In this document: in pieces, positions 11,015 to 24,017 of the stretch
How the letters are laid out: every line of letters begins with the position of its first letter
How positions within the stretch are numbered: position 1 is the first letter of the stretch
Source of the DNA: Amaurobius ferox
Taxonomy: Eukaryota > Arthropoda > Arachnida > Araneae > Amaurobiidae
Length of the DNA: 64,000 nt
Assembly: GCA_951213105.1 (NCBI GenBank)
Contig: OX578139.1
Coordinates: 68,941,754-69,005,753, forward strand
Reading direction: 5' to 3'
Position numbers and translations under genes: made by a program
The notes under the pieces: generated by a model
What the model was told of the DNA's origin: nothing
The model's input: the letters and a program-made list of their open reading frames with translations, nothing else
Databases searched by the model: none

Positions 11015-11750
11015 GACAAATCCTACTGGCGCCTGGAGATCTAACTCATACTCTAAATCTCGTAATATTTTTTAAATATCTTACAAGAATGATATTCTCG
11101 GCCGGGAAAACAGATACTCTAAACTGCAAGATGAGCCCCCGGTCAGGGAGTAACAATGGTGTTCATATCACCTTTACTCTAAACAAACTGCACCTAACTC
11201 AAAGGACTTCAAGAGCTAATGAAAAGGTTAAAATTAAATTTGGCCCTGGACGGGTTACCCGATTGGATTGAAATTCTAATGAATTTAAATGCACCACAAA
11301 AGACAACGACGCGTCAAATTTCGTGTTGCTACATACAATGGAATTTGGCTTGTCAGGGCTTCAAATAATTGAAATACGACAAATACGTATGTATACTTTA
11401 TGTGAAGTGAATATGGTTGTAAAAATAATATCCAATAAAACAGAAGGAATTCTGAAAAATGTGAAATAAATGGCAACAGTTTTAAAAACTTCAAATGCAT
11501 TTTAGAAAACTAAAGTTTCCAAACAACACTATTTTTCTAGCTGACGACTGCTAGAGTTTTTTTCTGAACCACTTTAAGTTCAGGAATTTCTTAACAAAAA
11601 TAATATTATGAAAGTTAACTTTTGTATTTTAAAAGTTTGTTTGGAAACGAGTTATATTATCAGAAAAGTGAGTTCCTTTTAAAACAAACTAAACTATCGC
11701 AGTTCTAAACCTAAAATACACTATTGATCAAATAATTATGAATGCTTTTT
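11015..11750. other. Unassigned sequence
   Basis: Nothing recognisable apart from ordinary AT-rich DNA. Confidence 0.45.
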
Positions 11751-11844
11751 GCAGTTTTTACATTCTCCCTCCCACTACCGGTTCTTAGTATAGCTTCCGT
11801 CATAAATGAAAACTAGTCGAAAAATATTTTTTTAGCCAATTATT

Positions 11845-12290
11845 TCGAATAAAATTAATCACAGCGCCCTTAGCGGAGAATTAAATAAAGTTATGATAAT
11901 GAATATTGCAAGAAAATGAAAAAATGAAAATTCCCTATTACGAAGTTGAAAAGTTTTATGTAATTATTAGGAATCTGTAAGTAAGATTCAGATAGCATTT
12001 GCTTCACACAATGTTATTGGCGAATTGCTGTTCTATTTATTATTGCGTACTTTGACAAGCTTTACAAGAATCACGTATTAATTAATAAAGTTCAACAGAT
12101 ATTTATCGCCTTTGATATGCATGTTTAGTACATTTCTGATGTCGATTGATACCAATTAAACTATTTTCTATAACTTTATAATTGAAATTTTTCTTTTATT
12201 TTGCGTTGTTGCTGTATTTCTTTTCCTAACTTTTTAAATTATCCGTTAAGGGCGCTGCAATCACTTTCATTAGATAAGTTATTACTTTTC
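11845..12290. repeat. Possible old inverted-repeat element
   Basis: CAGCGCCCTTAGCGGAGAATT near 11863 is mirrored by AATTATCCGTTAAGGGCGCTG near 12237, with partial similarity extending outward. Related sequence without the mirror arm occurs around 15985-16090. Ends and target duplication are not resolved. Confidence 0.4.
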
Positions 12291-12523
12291 TTTTAGCAAC
12301 TCAATATGTACAGTTATGAATATTTTCTTTCAAAATTATTGGGATTCATAAAGGCTTTCAGAGGAGCCCTGTATATTTTAAAATAAAGTATATTTTTATT
12401 TTTAAAATATTATTTATTATTTAGTATTTTTATTATATAGTTCAAAATAAAGTATATTTTTAAGATGATGTAATAAGTAATTTTATAAATATTGCGTAAT
12501 ACTTCAAGCTTATGAAAGTCAAA

Positions 12524-13756
12524 TTTGAATCTAAAATTTCAATTGCTTCTTTATCTTTTCGTCCAATTTGTAACCAATTCTATAAAAATTTAGTAAACAG
12601 ATTTCATTATAAATTTTACTATTTCTCCAAACATTGTGTTAATAGAACTTTCATCCGTCTATCTCAACTGTTTTATATCTTTTACAATACTACCTGGAAA
12701 AAATTTTAACTTTCTTGGTATTTAAGAAAATTAGGAGCTTCACCCAAGCTTGCTAAGCTTATCATGATTTACACATATTGATAACAACTAGGGATTGCAA
12801 TCCCGGGATCCCGATTGAAAAATGAATACCTTCATACCGGGATTGGTGACGCCAGAATCCCGATATTGGGGTATTTTTTCAGATTTACATGCACGTGCTA
12901 AACACCAGTGTCCATGCTTACTAAATTAATTTTTTCCCGAGTTTATTAAAGTAAAACATTCATTTTGAAATTGAAGCACATTTTGTGAAAACTTACTTAT
13001 TAGTTAGAAGTAAATGACTTGAAAAAAGGTGCTCTCAGCCTGAAATCTGTTTCGGTCAAGTGTCTAACGCCGAAATATCTGGTGATTTTGCGGAGATAAG
13101 AGTTTCGCATTTTCATATGTTAGGTTTTTTTTTCGCTCCAAGTCATATATATAAATTTTACAAAGATTATATTTCTGTTATTAAACAAATATATATAAAA
13201 AAATGAAACATTACATTTTCTTCAATTAATAAAATAATACTAAATCCGGCGGGATACCGGGATCTCGAGATTGAAGATTTTACGATCCCGTAATCCCGGG
13301 GTTGAAAATTATCTAGGGGATTGCAATCCCTAATAAAAACATTATTTTGATAGCAACGTATCTTGATCTTATCTTGAAAAAAGCATGAACGCTCTGTCCT
13401 TCCTGCAACTGTTTAAACTGCGGATCTCCTCGTTGTTGGCATTTGGTATCCAGTTTTCCAATTGTGAACTTCACTACATGTTTTTAAGCTCCAGAAGCTA
13501 TCTCTAATGCATATATTTCTAGAAGCATACCATCAGCTTTGAAGCGTTTCCGATTTTCATTTCCAGTTCGATAAGATCATTTTTACCTTGCTGGCCTTTT
13601 AAAATAATAAAGAGCCGTGTATGAGCTGTACTAATAACCCAATACATATTTAGTTCGGAATCACGAAAATTTAGTTTCCGTTATCACTTCTTTTTATGGT
13701 TTAAAAACTATATATGTCTAAGATCGATATTTAAGGAATAAAAGTCGAGGTCAATT
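12524..13756 (+). repeat. Duplicated repeat H, copy 2, split by a MITE
   Basis: Colinear with copy 1 (10202-10917) on both sides of the insertion at 12789-13332. For example, AAGCTTGCTAA precedes it and 'TATCTTGATCTTRTCTTGAA' follows it in both copies. Confidence 0.75.
12789..13332. mobile_element. hAT-like MITE
   Basis: 544 bp with terminal inverted repeats TAGGGATTGCAATCCC at both ends. The flanking 8-mers ATAACAAC (12781-12788) and ATAAAAAC (13333-13340) match at 7 of 8 positions. The 8-bp duplication and TAGGG-type end fit the hAT superfamily. GGGATCCCG-type words recur near each end. There is no open frame, so it would need a transposase in trans. The paralogous repeat at 10202-10917 shows the unoccupied site. 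Confidence 0.75.
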
Positions 13757-13761
13757 TAGAA

Positions 13762-13807
13762 AGTTTACCAGATTTGACATCGTTCTCGGTGCCAAATCTG
13801 GTAAACT
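13762..13807. repeat. Perfect 15-bp inverted repeat hairpin
   Basis: AGTTTACCAGATTTG (13762-13776) is mirrored exactly by CAAATCTGGTAAACT (13793-13807) with a 16-bp loop. It sits at the junction between repeat H copy 2 and a partial third copy. Confidence 0.8.
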
Positions 13808-13885
13808 CATTACGGTACACATTTAGTTCGGGATCACGAGAATTTAGTTTCCGTTATCACATCGTTTTATTGTTTAAAAAATAAA
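13808..13885 (+). repeat. Repeat H, partial third copy
   Basis: 'CACATTTAGTTCGGGATCACGAGAATTTAGTTTCCGTTATCAC'-type sequence matches the 3' part of copies 1 and 2. It is separated from copy 2 by the hairpin at 13762-13807. Confidence 0.65.
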
Positions 13886-14504
13886 CAGCAAGAAATATAA
13901 CTGCTAACTTCATTTTATTTTAATCGTAATTGTTCCTTACAAGCAGAGTTGCGAAACTCTCTGGTTACAAGAATCAACAATAAGTTAACTGCATTACTTA
14001 TTAAATTATAATCGTAATTGTTCATGACAATCATAATTGAGAAAAATTTTTTAAGTAATGAACAATTAAACATATAAGTGCTTAGTCCTTGGCCATCTTT
14101 GTGACGTTTTTGCCAGCAGCCAATCACGTGTGCAGCTGGCTCGACCCATTACATTCTTGGCCGTATTGGCATTGCTAAGTTCTATATTAATCAATATTTG
14201 ATTAACAAAGTTATAAATCAGAATTCCAATCACATCTTTCACATCTACGAATTCATATTAATATTTTTGCAAAATTGCAAACCTGCGCATTTTTTCATCT
14301 GTTCGCCACGCAATTGCAAAACTTCACAAATTTTTTTTTAATATAAAGAGAACCGCTACCACATTTGTAAATACTTTGCAGTACATGCTGTACTATGACA
14401 CCCAAAAACATCATTACATTAAAAACTATTCAAACATAAGTGCATTTTACACTGCACAGCTAGTTTAAAAAAAGATATAACGAGAAAAGTATCTCGGTCT
14501 TTTC

Positions 14505-14700
14505 AATCGTGTCGAATAACGAAGCTTAGATATTTCCCATCAGATGTTCCTTAATGTCACTGCAGTGAACAGCAAATATTCCAACAAAACTGCTCTTCTC
14601 TGATGGGGTCGGGAAATAGAAAGCCGTAAAAGGTAATGGAACCCGAAACGGAAGTCTAACCTATAAACTACTGTTTTGCGATAGGATCTGCATCACATTC
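14505..14700 (+). repeat. Dispersed conserved unit I, copy 1
   Basis: Contains CATCAGATGTTCCTTAATGTC, AACAGCAAAT, CTGCTCTTCTCTGATGGGG and TAAAAGGTAATGG ... CGAAACGGAAGT. The same ordered blocks recur at 18960, 41840, 43985 and 51060, all in the plus orientation. The unit is not openly coding in any frame I followed. Confidence 0.6.
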
Positions 14701-17150
14701 AAAGGATGATACATTTTTACTTTCACATACTATCGTATAGAGAAAGAATTATTTCCTGAATGTTTCTCTAAATTGAGACGTTGGCAGAAACGTGGCACGT
14801 TAAAATAAAACATGGGCGTATTTGGAACACTTTCAGTAAGATGTCCGTCTGTGGATGTACAGATAGTTCCTAGAAAAATCCTTAAGCACCCCTCAACAAC
14901 TTCGGAATAAAATGTCTCTAAGTGTTCACATTAGGCCTATGCATATTAAAGTAATCATGCCCGAACGAATAAAAGTATTTAAGGCACCCCTAGAGCGAGC
15001 TTAAAAAATTATTCGGAACCAACTAGCCAACAAAGTCAGACAGAACAGAAATATTAATTAAAAAGTTGTAGAGCATTAGAAAAACAATAATGGAGCATGC
15101 AACTGTTTCGAGGATACACATCCCTTTCATCAGTGCTTGAGAACCAACAAATACAAAATAAAATAAAAAGTAAATGAACACAAACAGAAGAATCAGAGGG
15201 TTTTTTATACCCATGTCCTGGATTAAGAGTCCAGCTGAGAGAGCCAATCAAAAAAGATAATAAAGTACAGTATAACCAATCCAAAACAAGAAGTAACACA
15301 TAAGATTAGCGTGCACTAAAAACGCAACATGAACATCCCAACAAGACGAGTCAAGTTGAAAAAAATGAATGAGTCCCAATAAAATAAAATTAGTCAAAAC
15401 GATAGACAAGGATATGCAATGGAACAAAAATAAAATAAATGTAAAAAATCACAGGCACTCTTTTAGACCGAGGACAAAAATGAAGTACTGGATAAGTCAT
15501 TAACTAAGTTAATCGAATTTTTTCAGGATATGGCAGACTTTACAAAAAGTCAAGACGATAGAAAATCGTACATTTTTGTATGATCCTTGCAGACGGAAAG
15601 TCAAAACAGGGGTTCAAATTAAATCAATATTGAGGACTTGAAGATTTATTAAATCCCTATTTTTTGACACAGTTATCATGTTCCTGAATATAAAATTTTA
15701 ACACACGTTCGGTTTGTTATTTTAACAAGCGCGAGATGGACAGAGGATAATTATAAGTAATTACAGTTAAATATTCTTTCTGGAATTCATATGTGTATTA
15801 TCAATGGTGGAAGAGATTTAAACAGATTCTACACTGGATTTTTGTGCCAGTTAGTTTATTATACATTTCTTAATCTAGCAGCAATTTATCTATAAAAATA
15901 TTGTGTCCATTACACGCCTCCTGTAATCAAATGAGCGACGATTTTTTCGACTTAAGCAGTGGTTTATGACTTTGCAATTGGCATTTTTCTTTTATCTCAC
16001 TTTGTTACCCAGTTTGAGTTCCTAATTTCTTCAATTATACTCTAGGAACGCTGAAATTGCCTTTATAATATCGAGTATGATCACTTTACTATAGATAGAC
16101 CTGGGACTTTTCATTCAGAAGTTGTTAGAGCGGTCATTTCTAGGAACCCTCAATGTGTGTATGTGTGGTTTCCAGGTGTGAAGGAGAGAATTATAAAAAA
16201 AACACAATAACAAGAATGAATATACATTTCATTGTGAAAATATGTGTATATCTAATATATAAAAGAAAATTCGAATTGACACTAAAATAAAATATCTCCT
16301 TAACCACGCTGGAAAATTTTGAAGATTTGTTTCAGGTAAATGAGACTGGCTCCACGTAGTATTTTGATTTAAATTTTATCACTCTACAGTGAAGTGCGGA
16401 AAAACTAAAAATCAAAACCTGTTTATCTCTGTTTTTCATGAACGCTTATAACTTGAGAACGGATCAAACGATTCTGCACACATTTTCAATTGTTTGTTAA
16501 GCTTAATAAGGATCAGGTATATTAGACAAAAATATTTCAGATTCTATACAGCGTTCATTTATAAAAGGGCGAATTTAATATTCGTTTTTAAGCTAAATAT
16601 ATATTATAAAATACGCAATTAATTTCAGTGAAACTTTTTTAAGCAACTGCTGTCAGCATTTTATCACTAATCCATGAAATAACATTTTAGATCGTTTAGT
16701 TTTCTTTGGAGAATTTATTAAATACATCTGAATGTACACTAAAAACAGTGGAGTACTGCCAAGAAAAATAGTACCGTAACGGTTGTCGATTAAGTACAAA
16801 GAGTTACCTACGCTTTTTACATTTGCAAAAATAAATGTCAAAGATTAGAATATTTGACAGACTGTTAAGAAAAATTTCAAAAGGAACAGACAAAGACAAA
16901 ACATTTTAAAAAATGAGAAAAATAAAAAGTAAAACAAGAAATAGTGTTCAGAAGAGTCATATAAACTAGTATGCAAGATCAATTACGTATTATGCGCAAT
17001 TGAATAATCTGCGACTATGCATTTCGTTTGTAGCACAACAGAACGATGCGACTGCATTAAGTGTGGAAATAAAAATTTGAATTCCATAATTCTAATGATG
17101 GAACAATTGATAGATTAATAAACAACAAATTTAATACATGCAATAAATAG
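14701..17150. other. Mostly unassigned AT-rich sequence
   Basis: Open frames at 15023-15247 and 15054-15299 (minus) are overlapping and hydrophobic without a recognisable family. A hammerhead-ribozyme-like core is noted separately at 15097-15136. Otherwise nothing is supported. Confidence 0.4.
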
Positions 17151-17167
17151 CAAGTTTTGTATTAGCA

Positions 17168-17214
17168 ACATGTAGCAAATTTGTTGTTTAATAAACAACA
17201 AACTTGCTACATGT
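17168..17214. repeat. 23-bp-arm near-perfect palindrome
   Basis: ACATGTAGCAAATTTGTTGTTTA (17168-17190) is mirrored by positions 17192-17214 with one mismatch and a 1-bp centre. Such a structure can extrude a cruciform. Confidence 0.85.
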
Positions 17215-17520
17215 TTGATAAGAGCACGGAATGTTTTCTGAGTTAATAATATGTCCATGCTGCAGAAGAGACGCACACATTCAAAATAAATTCCCGCTAT
17301 AATTTGTAATACTTTTGTCATTTGCAAATCTGTGAGCATCCTACGACCACCACTAGCTAAGTAATCCCTGCAAGCATTCCAACATTTTGAGAAAAATAAA
17401 TTAAAACGTTTACAGAGAGATTACATTTCTTTTTCCCAAATCCAAGATCAATTTCTGATGGCCGTTCGCTTTATTAAAGAATTCGCAACAGTTTTATAAT
17501 ATACAAAGACCAGCTCATAC

Positions 17521-18190
17521 AGCGTGTCCCAGAAAGGACTCCCGAAATTTAAAGATGAATATCTCGGAAACGGTTACAGATAAAAGGGTGAAATAAAGTG
17601 TCAGTTATATATTAAAATTTGCATACTATGGTTTACAAACTATAGTTGGAAATTTTGTCAACAGATGGCGCTGATAGCCATATATATATTAATAGCTGTA
17701 TATATATATATATATATATAGTCAAATCAGCTTCCTGTCCTTTCAAATTTTGTGAAAAATATTGAATTTTTTCCCCAGAACCTTTCGATACTTGAAATCT
17801 ACTCGTACGTTGAAAACTAGTCTTGTCGCGTGTCGGGCTGCGATTCAACCGGTGGTATTCGAGCACAATGAAAATTATTTGCTCCAACGAGTACAATTCT
17901 CTTCCAATGTTTGTGCCAACCTCGTTCACTGCATAAAATATCCTTTCATATTTCGACAGCGAAACACAAAGAAGACTAAATGAACAGTAGAACAGACCAC
18001 AATTTAAAGAAAATTTAAACGCCGCCTGCAGCGCCATCTATTATCAAGTATTTGAACTCTTCTTTGAAAACCACTGTGTGTAAATTTTACTGGCTGTCCA
18101 ATAAACATACACTTTATGTGACCCTTTTATCTGTAACCGTTTCCGATATATTCGTCTTCAAAGTTAGGGAGCCCTTTTCGGGAAAGTGTG
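17521..18190. mobile_element. Deleted mariner-type element with ~65-bp terminal repeats
   Basis: The left end GTGTCCCAGAAAGGACTCCC and the right end are inverted repeats over about 65 bp, including CGGAAACGGTTACAGATAAAAGGGT. The total is about 670 bp. The interior keeps a minus-strand stretch (about 17820-17905) reading LEQIIFIVLEYHRLN, like the N-terminal helix-turn-helix (DUF4817-like) region of a Tc1/mariner transposase group. The rest of the transposase is missing. A TA microsatellite lies at 17676-17720. It would be non-autonomous. Confidence 0.7.
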
Positions 18191-18207
18191 TGCAGCTCAG
18201 TTATACA

Positions 18208-18910
18208 TAGTCCAGTAAAAGAGGATTAAAAATTTATCAATTTAAAAAGTAAATATTTATCACAAAAATTTCTATAATGCGTAAAAATTCCAAAATATCT
18301 TTAACAAGGAATATTTCAACTTTCGCGAGATCTTGTATATAAAATAACCCTTTCTTAGAAAATGAAAACACAGAAAGCATGTCTACTATTATTAATTACA
18401 CTAAAAGCACTAAACATCTAAAAATAAAATTCCTTCAGTAGAAAATCTATAATTTCATAAATTATTGTTTACACTAAAGCCATTGTTTCATAATAATAAG
18501 TATATAAATTAAATGATTTTCTTTTGGCATTTAGAAAAAAGTTTTGAAACGCTTTCCTCCTCTGCAAAATGTACCGAAACGTAGTTCCGGTCCAAATGCA
18601 CCAGTGATGAAAGATAATCCTCCAGTCTTACATGAAATCATCCATTCGTCAAGCCATGATTTCAGAAGAGGGGATTTTTTTATATCCATTTATATATAAA
18701 TAAAGCCCAGTAAGAGTGGGTTAAAATTTAGCAAATTAAAAAATACATACTTCTCAAATATTTCTATAATGCATGGAAATTCCAAAATATCTTTAACAAC
18801 GAATATTTTTAATTTCGAAAATCTTATATACAAAACAACCCTTTTTTAAAAGAATAGAAACACAAAAAACGTATGTACTATGAATTACACTAAAAGCAGT
18901 AAATAGAAAT
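18208..18910 (+). repeat. Two diverged ~210-bp direct repeats
   Basis: The segments at about 18208-18420 and 18707-18910 share 'TTTCTATAATGCRTGRAAATTCCAAAATATCTTTAACAA' in pieces and 'ATTACACTAAAAGCA'. A unique ~290-bp spacer lies between them. Confidence 0.65.
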
Positions 18911-18959
18911 ATTTCAAGAAAAGTCTGGATTTTAAGAGAAACAACACATAACGCAAAAG

Positions 18960-19165
18960 GTATCATGTACCTGTGGTATAACAGTACTCAGCTGTTTGCT
19001 ATCCAATATTCTTTAACGTCAATGCAAAGCATAGCAAATGTTCCAACACAAATGCTCTTCTCCGATGGAATGGGGAAGTAGGGAGATATAAAATGCTATG
19101 ACGCTGAAATGAAAGCAAAAGTTTTTACTTCAATTTCGCTACCATCACGCTATTGGATTTGTGTC
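18960..19165 (+). repeat. Dispersed conserved unit I, copy 2
   Basis: CAGTACTCAGCTGTTTGCTA, ATTCTTTAACGTCAATGCA, AAATGCTCTTCTCCGATGG and ACGCTGAAATGAAAG align with copies at 14505, 41840 and 51060. Confidence 0.55.
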
Positions 19166-19399
19166 GCGCACACGCACATATTATCTTGTAATAGATTTTT
19201 ATCTTTTGCGAAAAGAAAAAAAAATCGTTAGTATGGTAAATAAAGCATTTTCTTTTCTTCAAACGAAGTTGAAAATAAATACCTCACGGTTACAACCCGT
19301 TTCTGAGACATAAAATATCACTTTTTTGGGAGGATAAACGGGGAGAGTGGTAACAGCTGCAAAAGCAGGAAGAATGTCTGCCCTGTTTTTACGCATTAT

Positions 19400-20944
19400 T
19401 ACTTTCCTTGTATACATAGTATAATGTATAAGGAAAGCATTGTGACGGGGTAAAAAATTTTAATTCGCGTTTTCGACGAGCACGTTTCAAGCATCCCTGA
19501 ACACGAATTAAACGTTTCTGAGGTAATGTCTGTGTGTGTGTGTGTGTGCGTGTGTGTGTGTGCGTGTGTGCATGTGCGCGCGTGTGTGTGCGTGTCTGTA
19601 TGTGCGCATGTGAGTGCGCGTGTGTGTCAGTGAACCTATGGAGACGATATCTCACAAACGAATAGAGCAATTTGAATGAAATTTAGTACAAACATTACAA
19701 TTCGTGAATACTGGAAGTCTGCTGTTTTTAAATGTAATCGAATGTTCACCCCCCCCCTAAATTTTCGAGTGAAATTTTGAAAAAATCATCAAAAATAAAA
19801 ACCTTTAATAGTGTTACGAACATAGTCATTTCTTATGTAACTTTTCCTTAGAAAACGATTGACATAAACGTTAGAGCGCTAGCATGAACCGTTCTCAAGA
19901 TATTGCACATATTTTAAATAAATGTATAAAAAATAATATAAAATAAAAAAAATATTAACTATTGTGAAATATGTTCACTTTTCGTATGTAATATCATGCG
20001 ATAAATTTAGTGACATCATTCTCGAGGATCTAACTCGTTCTATTCATATGAAAAAATACTGTAGGTAGTACTTTTGTATTTGAACCCCATTAGCCATTTA
20101 TCTATTGTAAGAATGCCTTATTTCTCCGTCCATAACGCTTGGCGAGATTTTGGCGACGACTTTGGTGGAATGTCACCAACTTGGCGACTTTTCTAAATAT
20201 AACCAAATTAACAAAAATGTCGCCAAATTGATAGAAATTAAACTAAATCAATGAAATAAAGACTAATTGATGAAAGTTCAATATCTTAGGAAAGAGCATA
20301 AGAGTAGACTATAAGAATAACCCATATCTCCATCCATCCGTAACGCTTGGCGAGAAATTTCAAATCGAGAAATTTTGGACGTCGCCAAATTGGCGACTTT
20401 TTAAATGCTGCCAAAGTAAAATAATGTCACCAAATTGATAAAATTGACGCCCAATGAGAAATCATGTTTCGCAAATTTTGATTTCCGTCATATGACTGGC
20501 ATACATTTTAGTATATACCAAATGCTCTTCTCTCCGTTAGTCTGTAACATTTGGTGATGTATTTGCAAACTTGGCGAATAATCTAGCAAAGTATCACCAA
20601 CGTGGCGATATTTCGCCCCAAATAGACGAAAATTTCCTCAAAATTGCAAAAATGACGCCAAATTAATGAAAATGGCGTCTAATTGATGAATTAATTATTA
20701 AAATATTTTAATATATGGACTATATCACTTACTGAAGATCAATATTGATAATTGTTAATTTGGAGTTGTATGAAATATTTGTGTAAGTTATTTGTGTACT
20801 TTGAAATAGTATTACATGATATTATCCGAAAAATCGCCAAATGTGAAATTCAACGTTAAAAACACAGTACCTTATACATTAGTTTTTGACTCTAAAAGAA
20901 GTAAATTCATTATATAAGGAAAGCCATGTCTTGCCCACATCAGA
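19400..20944 (-). mobile_element. Family A repeat, expanded copy (A8)
   Basis: Minus-oriented. The 3' hairpin lies at 19400-19438 (TACTTTCCTTGTATA...TATAAGGAAAG) and the 5' end is TCTGATGTGGGCAAGACATGG (reverse complement, ending 20944). It is about 1.5 kb because the TTGGCG-rich internal module is present three times (20124-20700). A TG microsatellite at about 19530-19628 opens a spurious 93-codon frame. There is no coding capacity. Confidence 0.8.
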
Positions 20945-21159
20945 TTTTTTAGTAGTGGGCTGTCGAGCCATTAATGATAATGAGATATAATATGTGCTCT
21001 AAACTGTAATTTATTTTCGTATAAACTGAAATATTGATAAATTAATATACGAAATTTGATATTAAATTAAGGAATTAATTTAATATCAAATTTCGTACAA
21101 GTCCATGCTGCTAATAAGGACAAACACTGGAAAGGCTAATAAGGGATTAAATAAAATAA

Positions 21160-22440
21160 AACAAGAAAGATCAATCATGCTTAAAGCATTGAGTATGAAA
21201 CACTTTCCAACTTCAATGCAATTTTATTTTAAAAAGTCGAAAATGCAATACATTCCTCGGAAATATTTTAAAACTTATCACATTCAATTATATTTGAAAA
21301 CTTAAACCTTCATTGAAAAAAATGAACTTCATTCAAATGACGGCATTGAAATATAAATTGCCTGGTTTAAATATCTTTAAAATGCGATACATTCCACGGT
21401 AATATTTTTAAAACTATCATAATACTACGATAATTTATTATATTTGAAAACTTCATCGAAAACAACTGAAATAATTTCAAATGACGTCATAGAAAAAATA
21501 ACACGCCTGGATCTCTCTATAAAAACAGGATTTCATTCATAACTTTCTCCCATTCATTTCATTCATCACAATACTATAATAATTTATTTTATTTAAAAAT
21601 TAAGACCATGGAGCTACAAGTAATTAAACTCGATGCTTAAAACTTCATCGAAAAAAATCGTCCTTATCTTTATGAAATCAATTAATATTTCATTCATATC
21701 AGCGATGCAGACTCCATGGACTAAATTATTTTGTTTTAAAGAAATAGAGCTAATACAACTCATTCTACATATTTTGCTGTTTACATTTTACATAGGTGAA
21801 AAATAGGCTTAATAGTAGAAATAATCAAATTTGGATAATCATTTAAACTCAAATATATTGTATTTGCGTTGTTTAAGTATGTAGATGCACAGAATTTAAG
21901 CAAAAATAAAGTAGTTTTAGGACGGATACAACACTCAATTTGAATTAAAAAGAATTAAAAAATTCGCGATTTTGAAACAAAATGGATGCCATATATCATT
22001 TTGAAGTGGGTCATGTGATCGTTTCATATCATGGTCACGTGATCGTTTCATATAAGAGGTGTAATTATTATTTTAATTTTTATTTAAAGAACTACTGAAT
22101 ATAATTCGCTGAATTTTTTTTTATATATTTTATGGAACAATTTAAATATTACCTAAAATTTTCGAAGCAATTTGTGAATTTTATATTTGCTTAAAAAATG
22201 TTTGAAAAATTAGTTCCCATAGGGCTCAATGTATTTCATTTTTTCAACCCGGGTTCAATCAAAAACTAATTGGGTGATATTATTCATTTATATTTCCATA
22301 GGTCCTACAGACCGTCTGAACAACATACTAAAATTTCATTTCGATTAAGTCATTTTTATGGCAGTTATCGTGCTAATGGACAGACGGACAGACACAGTGA
22401 ACAAAGTCATAAACGCTTTTCAACTTTGTTGTAAAGTGTT
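21160..22440 (+). mobile_element. Family B repeat (B2), full length
   Basis: AACAAGAAAGATCAATCATG start, three ~155-bp internal modules, TGACGTCA (21482-21489) and TCACGTGA (22035-22042). A GACAGACGGACAGACAC stretch precedes the terminal hairpin (AAACGCTTTTCAACTTTGTTGTAAAGTGTT region, 22411-22440). No transposase is present. Closely similar to B1 and B3. Confidence 0.8.
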
Positions 22441-22567
22441 AAAAATGAAAGCAAAACCAATTAAAAATAGAGTATTAATCCTCGTTCTACTTTCTCATAA
22501 ATTTGTACTCTATGCTATTTACTATAGCATGTTTACTTTTAGCATGTCTTGGGACAATACATGGGCT

Positions 22568-23296
22568 CTTTGCATAAAGTGACTAGTAGTAAAATAAACA
22601 CAACGTTTTACTTTATTTATATATTTTGTACATTTACATAATGATAACAACCATAAATGAAATAATAATCAACTATGTCATCCAAACAGCAAAAAGGTCC
22701 ATAGGGTTGATTTCGACCATTTTTAGATATTAAGTGGTTATTATTAGTGTGACATAAAGTGTCTAGTAATAAAGTATATATAAAGTTCTACTTTATTCAT
22801 ATACTATATAAATTTACATAAGGAGAACAACTATAAGTGAAATAATAATGAATTGTGTCATCCAAACATCAAAATGGGTCCACAGGGTTGATTTCGCCCA
22901 TTTTTAGATATTAAGTGCTCATTATTAGTGTGACATAAAGTGACTAGTAATAAAGTATACATAAAGTTTTACTTTATTTATATACTATATAAATTTACAT
23001 AAGGAGCACAACTATAAATGAAATAATAATGAATTATGTCTTCCAAACTTTAAAATGGGTCCATAGGGTTCATTTCGACCATTTTTCGATATTAGATGCT
23101 TATTATTAATGTGACTTAAAGTGACTAGTAATAAAGTATACATAAAGTTTTACTCTTTATTTATATACTATATAAATTTACATAAGGAGCACAACTATAA
23201 ATGAAATAATATTGAATTATGTCATTCAAACATCAAAATGGGTCCATAGGGATGATTTCGACCATTTTTACATATTAAATGCTTATTATTAGTGTG
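22568..23296 (+). repeat. Satellite-like array, 181-bp unit, four copies
   Basis: GTGACATAAAGTG...CTAGTAATAAAG recurs at about 22570, 22746, 22927 and 23108, giving periods of 180-183 bp. Each unit also carries ACTATATAAATTTACATAAGG and TTGATTTCGACCATTTTTA. Units are well conserved. There is no protein or promoter signature. It begins soon after B2 ends. Confidence 0.85.
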
Positions 23297-23299
23297 ATT

Positions 23300-24015
23300 T
23301 TTGTGAAATCTGAGCTGAAAACATAAATCTTTAACTGTTTTTATCTTTATCTTCTTTTTTTATCTTCTAATCTTTAACTTTTCAAGTTACAAATTTTTCT
23401 ACACAAACCTTTTGAGATTGTGTAGGAAATCACACTAATGTATTGAGTCTGACTAATGCAAGACTAAAGCTAGAGAACTTTTAACTTCACCTTGAAATTT
23501 CTCAGAACATCGATTTCACCATCTTTTTGATATTTCAATTACATATATGAAACCATGGCCGCTATACAACGAGTAACAACTCTCTATTTATTTGAATTTT
23601 TAAACATTAAAGTAAACTTTTACAGGTTAGTTATTAACAATGATATTGAATAGAAATACCACATTTGTATTCATTTTATACTGCAATTTATAGTATTTTA
23701 AAGCTTATGCTGTTAACACTATAAACTGTGTTTTTCTTCTAAAAGTATAATCTACATTAAATGTATGAAGAACTACATGAAATATATATATAGGGAAACA
23801 GGTATTAATAAATTTACTCAGGCATAATCAGAGTTTTGCAAATAAGGGGGGGGGGGGGAATAGCCAAATGAGAGGGTTAAAATGCTTGATTATGTTTTCC
23901 AATATGAACTCTGTGGTGAAAGAATTAAAATATGCAAAGCTCATATTTGTGAAATTGGCGTACATAAACATGGTCGTAAATAGTAAAGCCGTACGTTACA
24001 TTGTGCCGCATCATA
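23300..24015. other. Unassigned sequence with a 13-bp G run
   Basis: A homopolymer of 13 G lies at 23846-23858. Nothing else is recognisable. Confidence 0.55.
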
Positions 24016-24017
24016 AC

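Noticed and set aside
10915..11271. 118-codon open frame
   Set aside because: It starts inside a TA/TG microsatellite and shows no recognisable domain or splice context.
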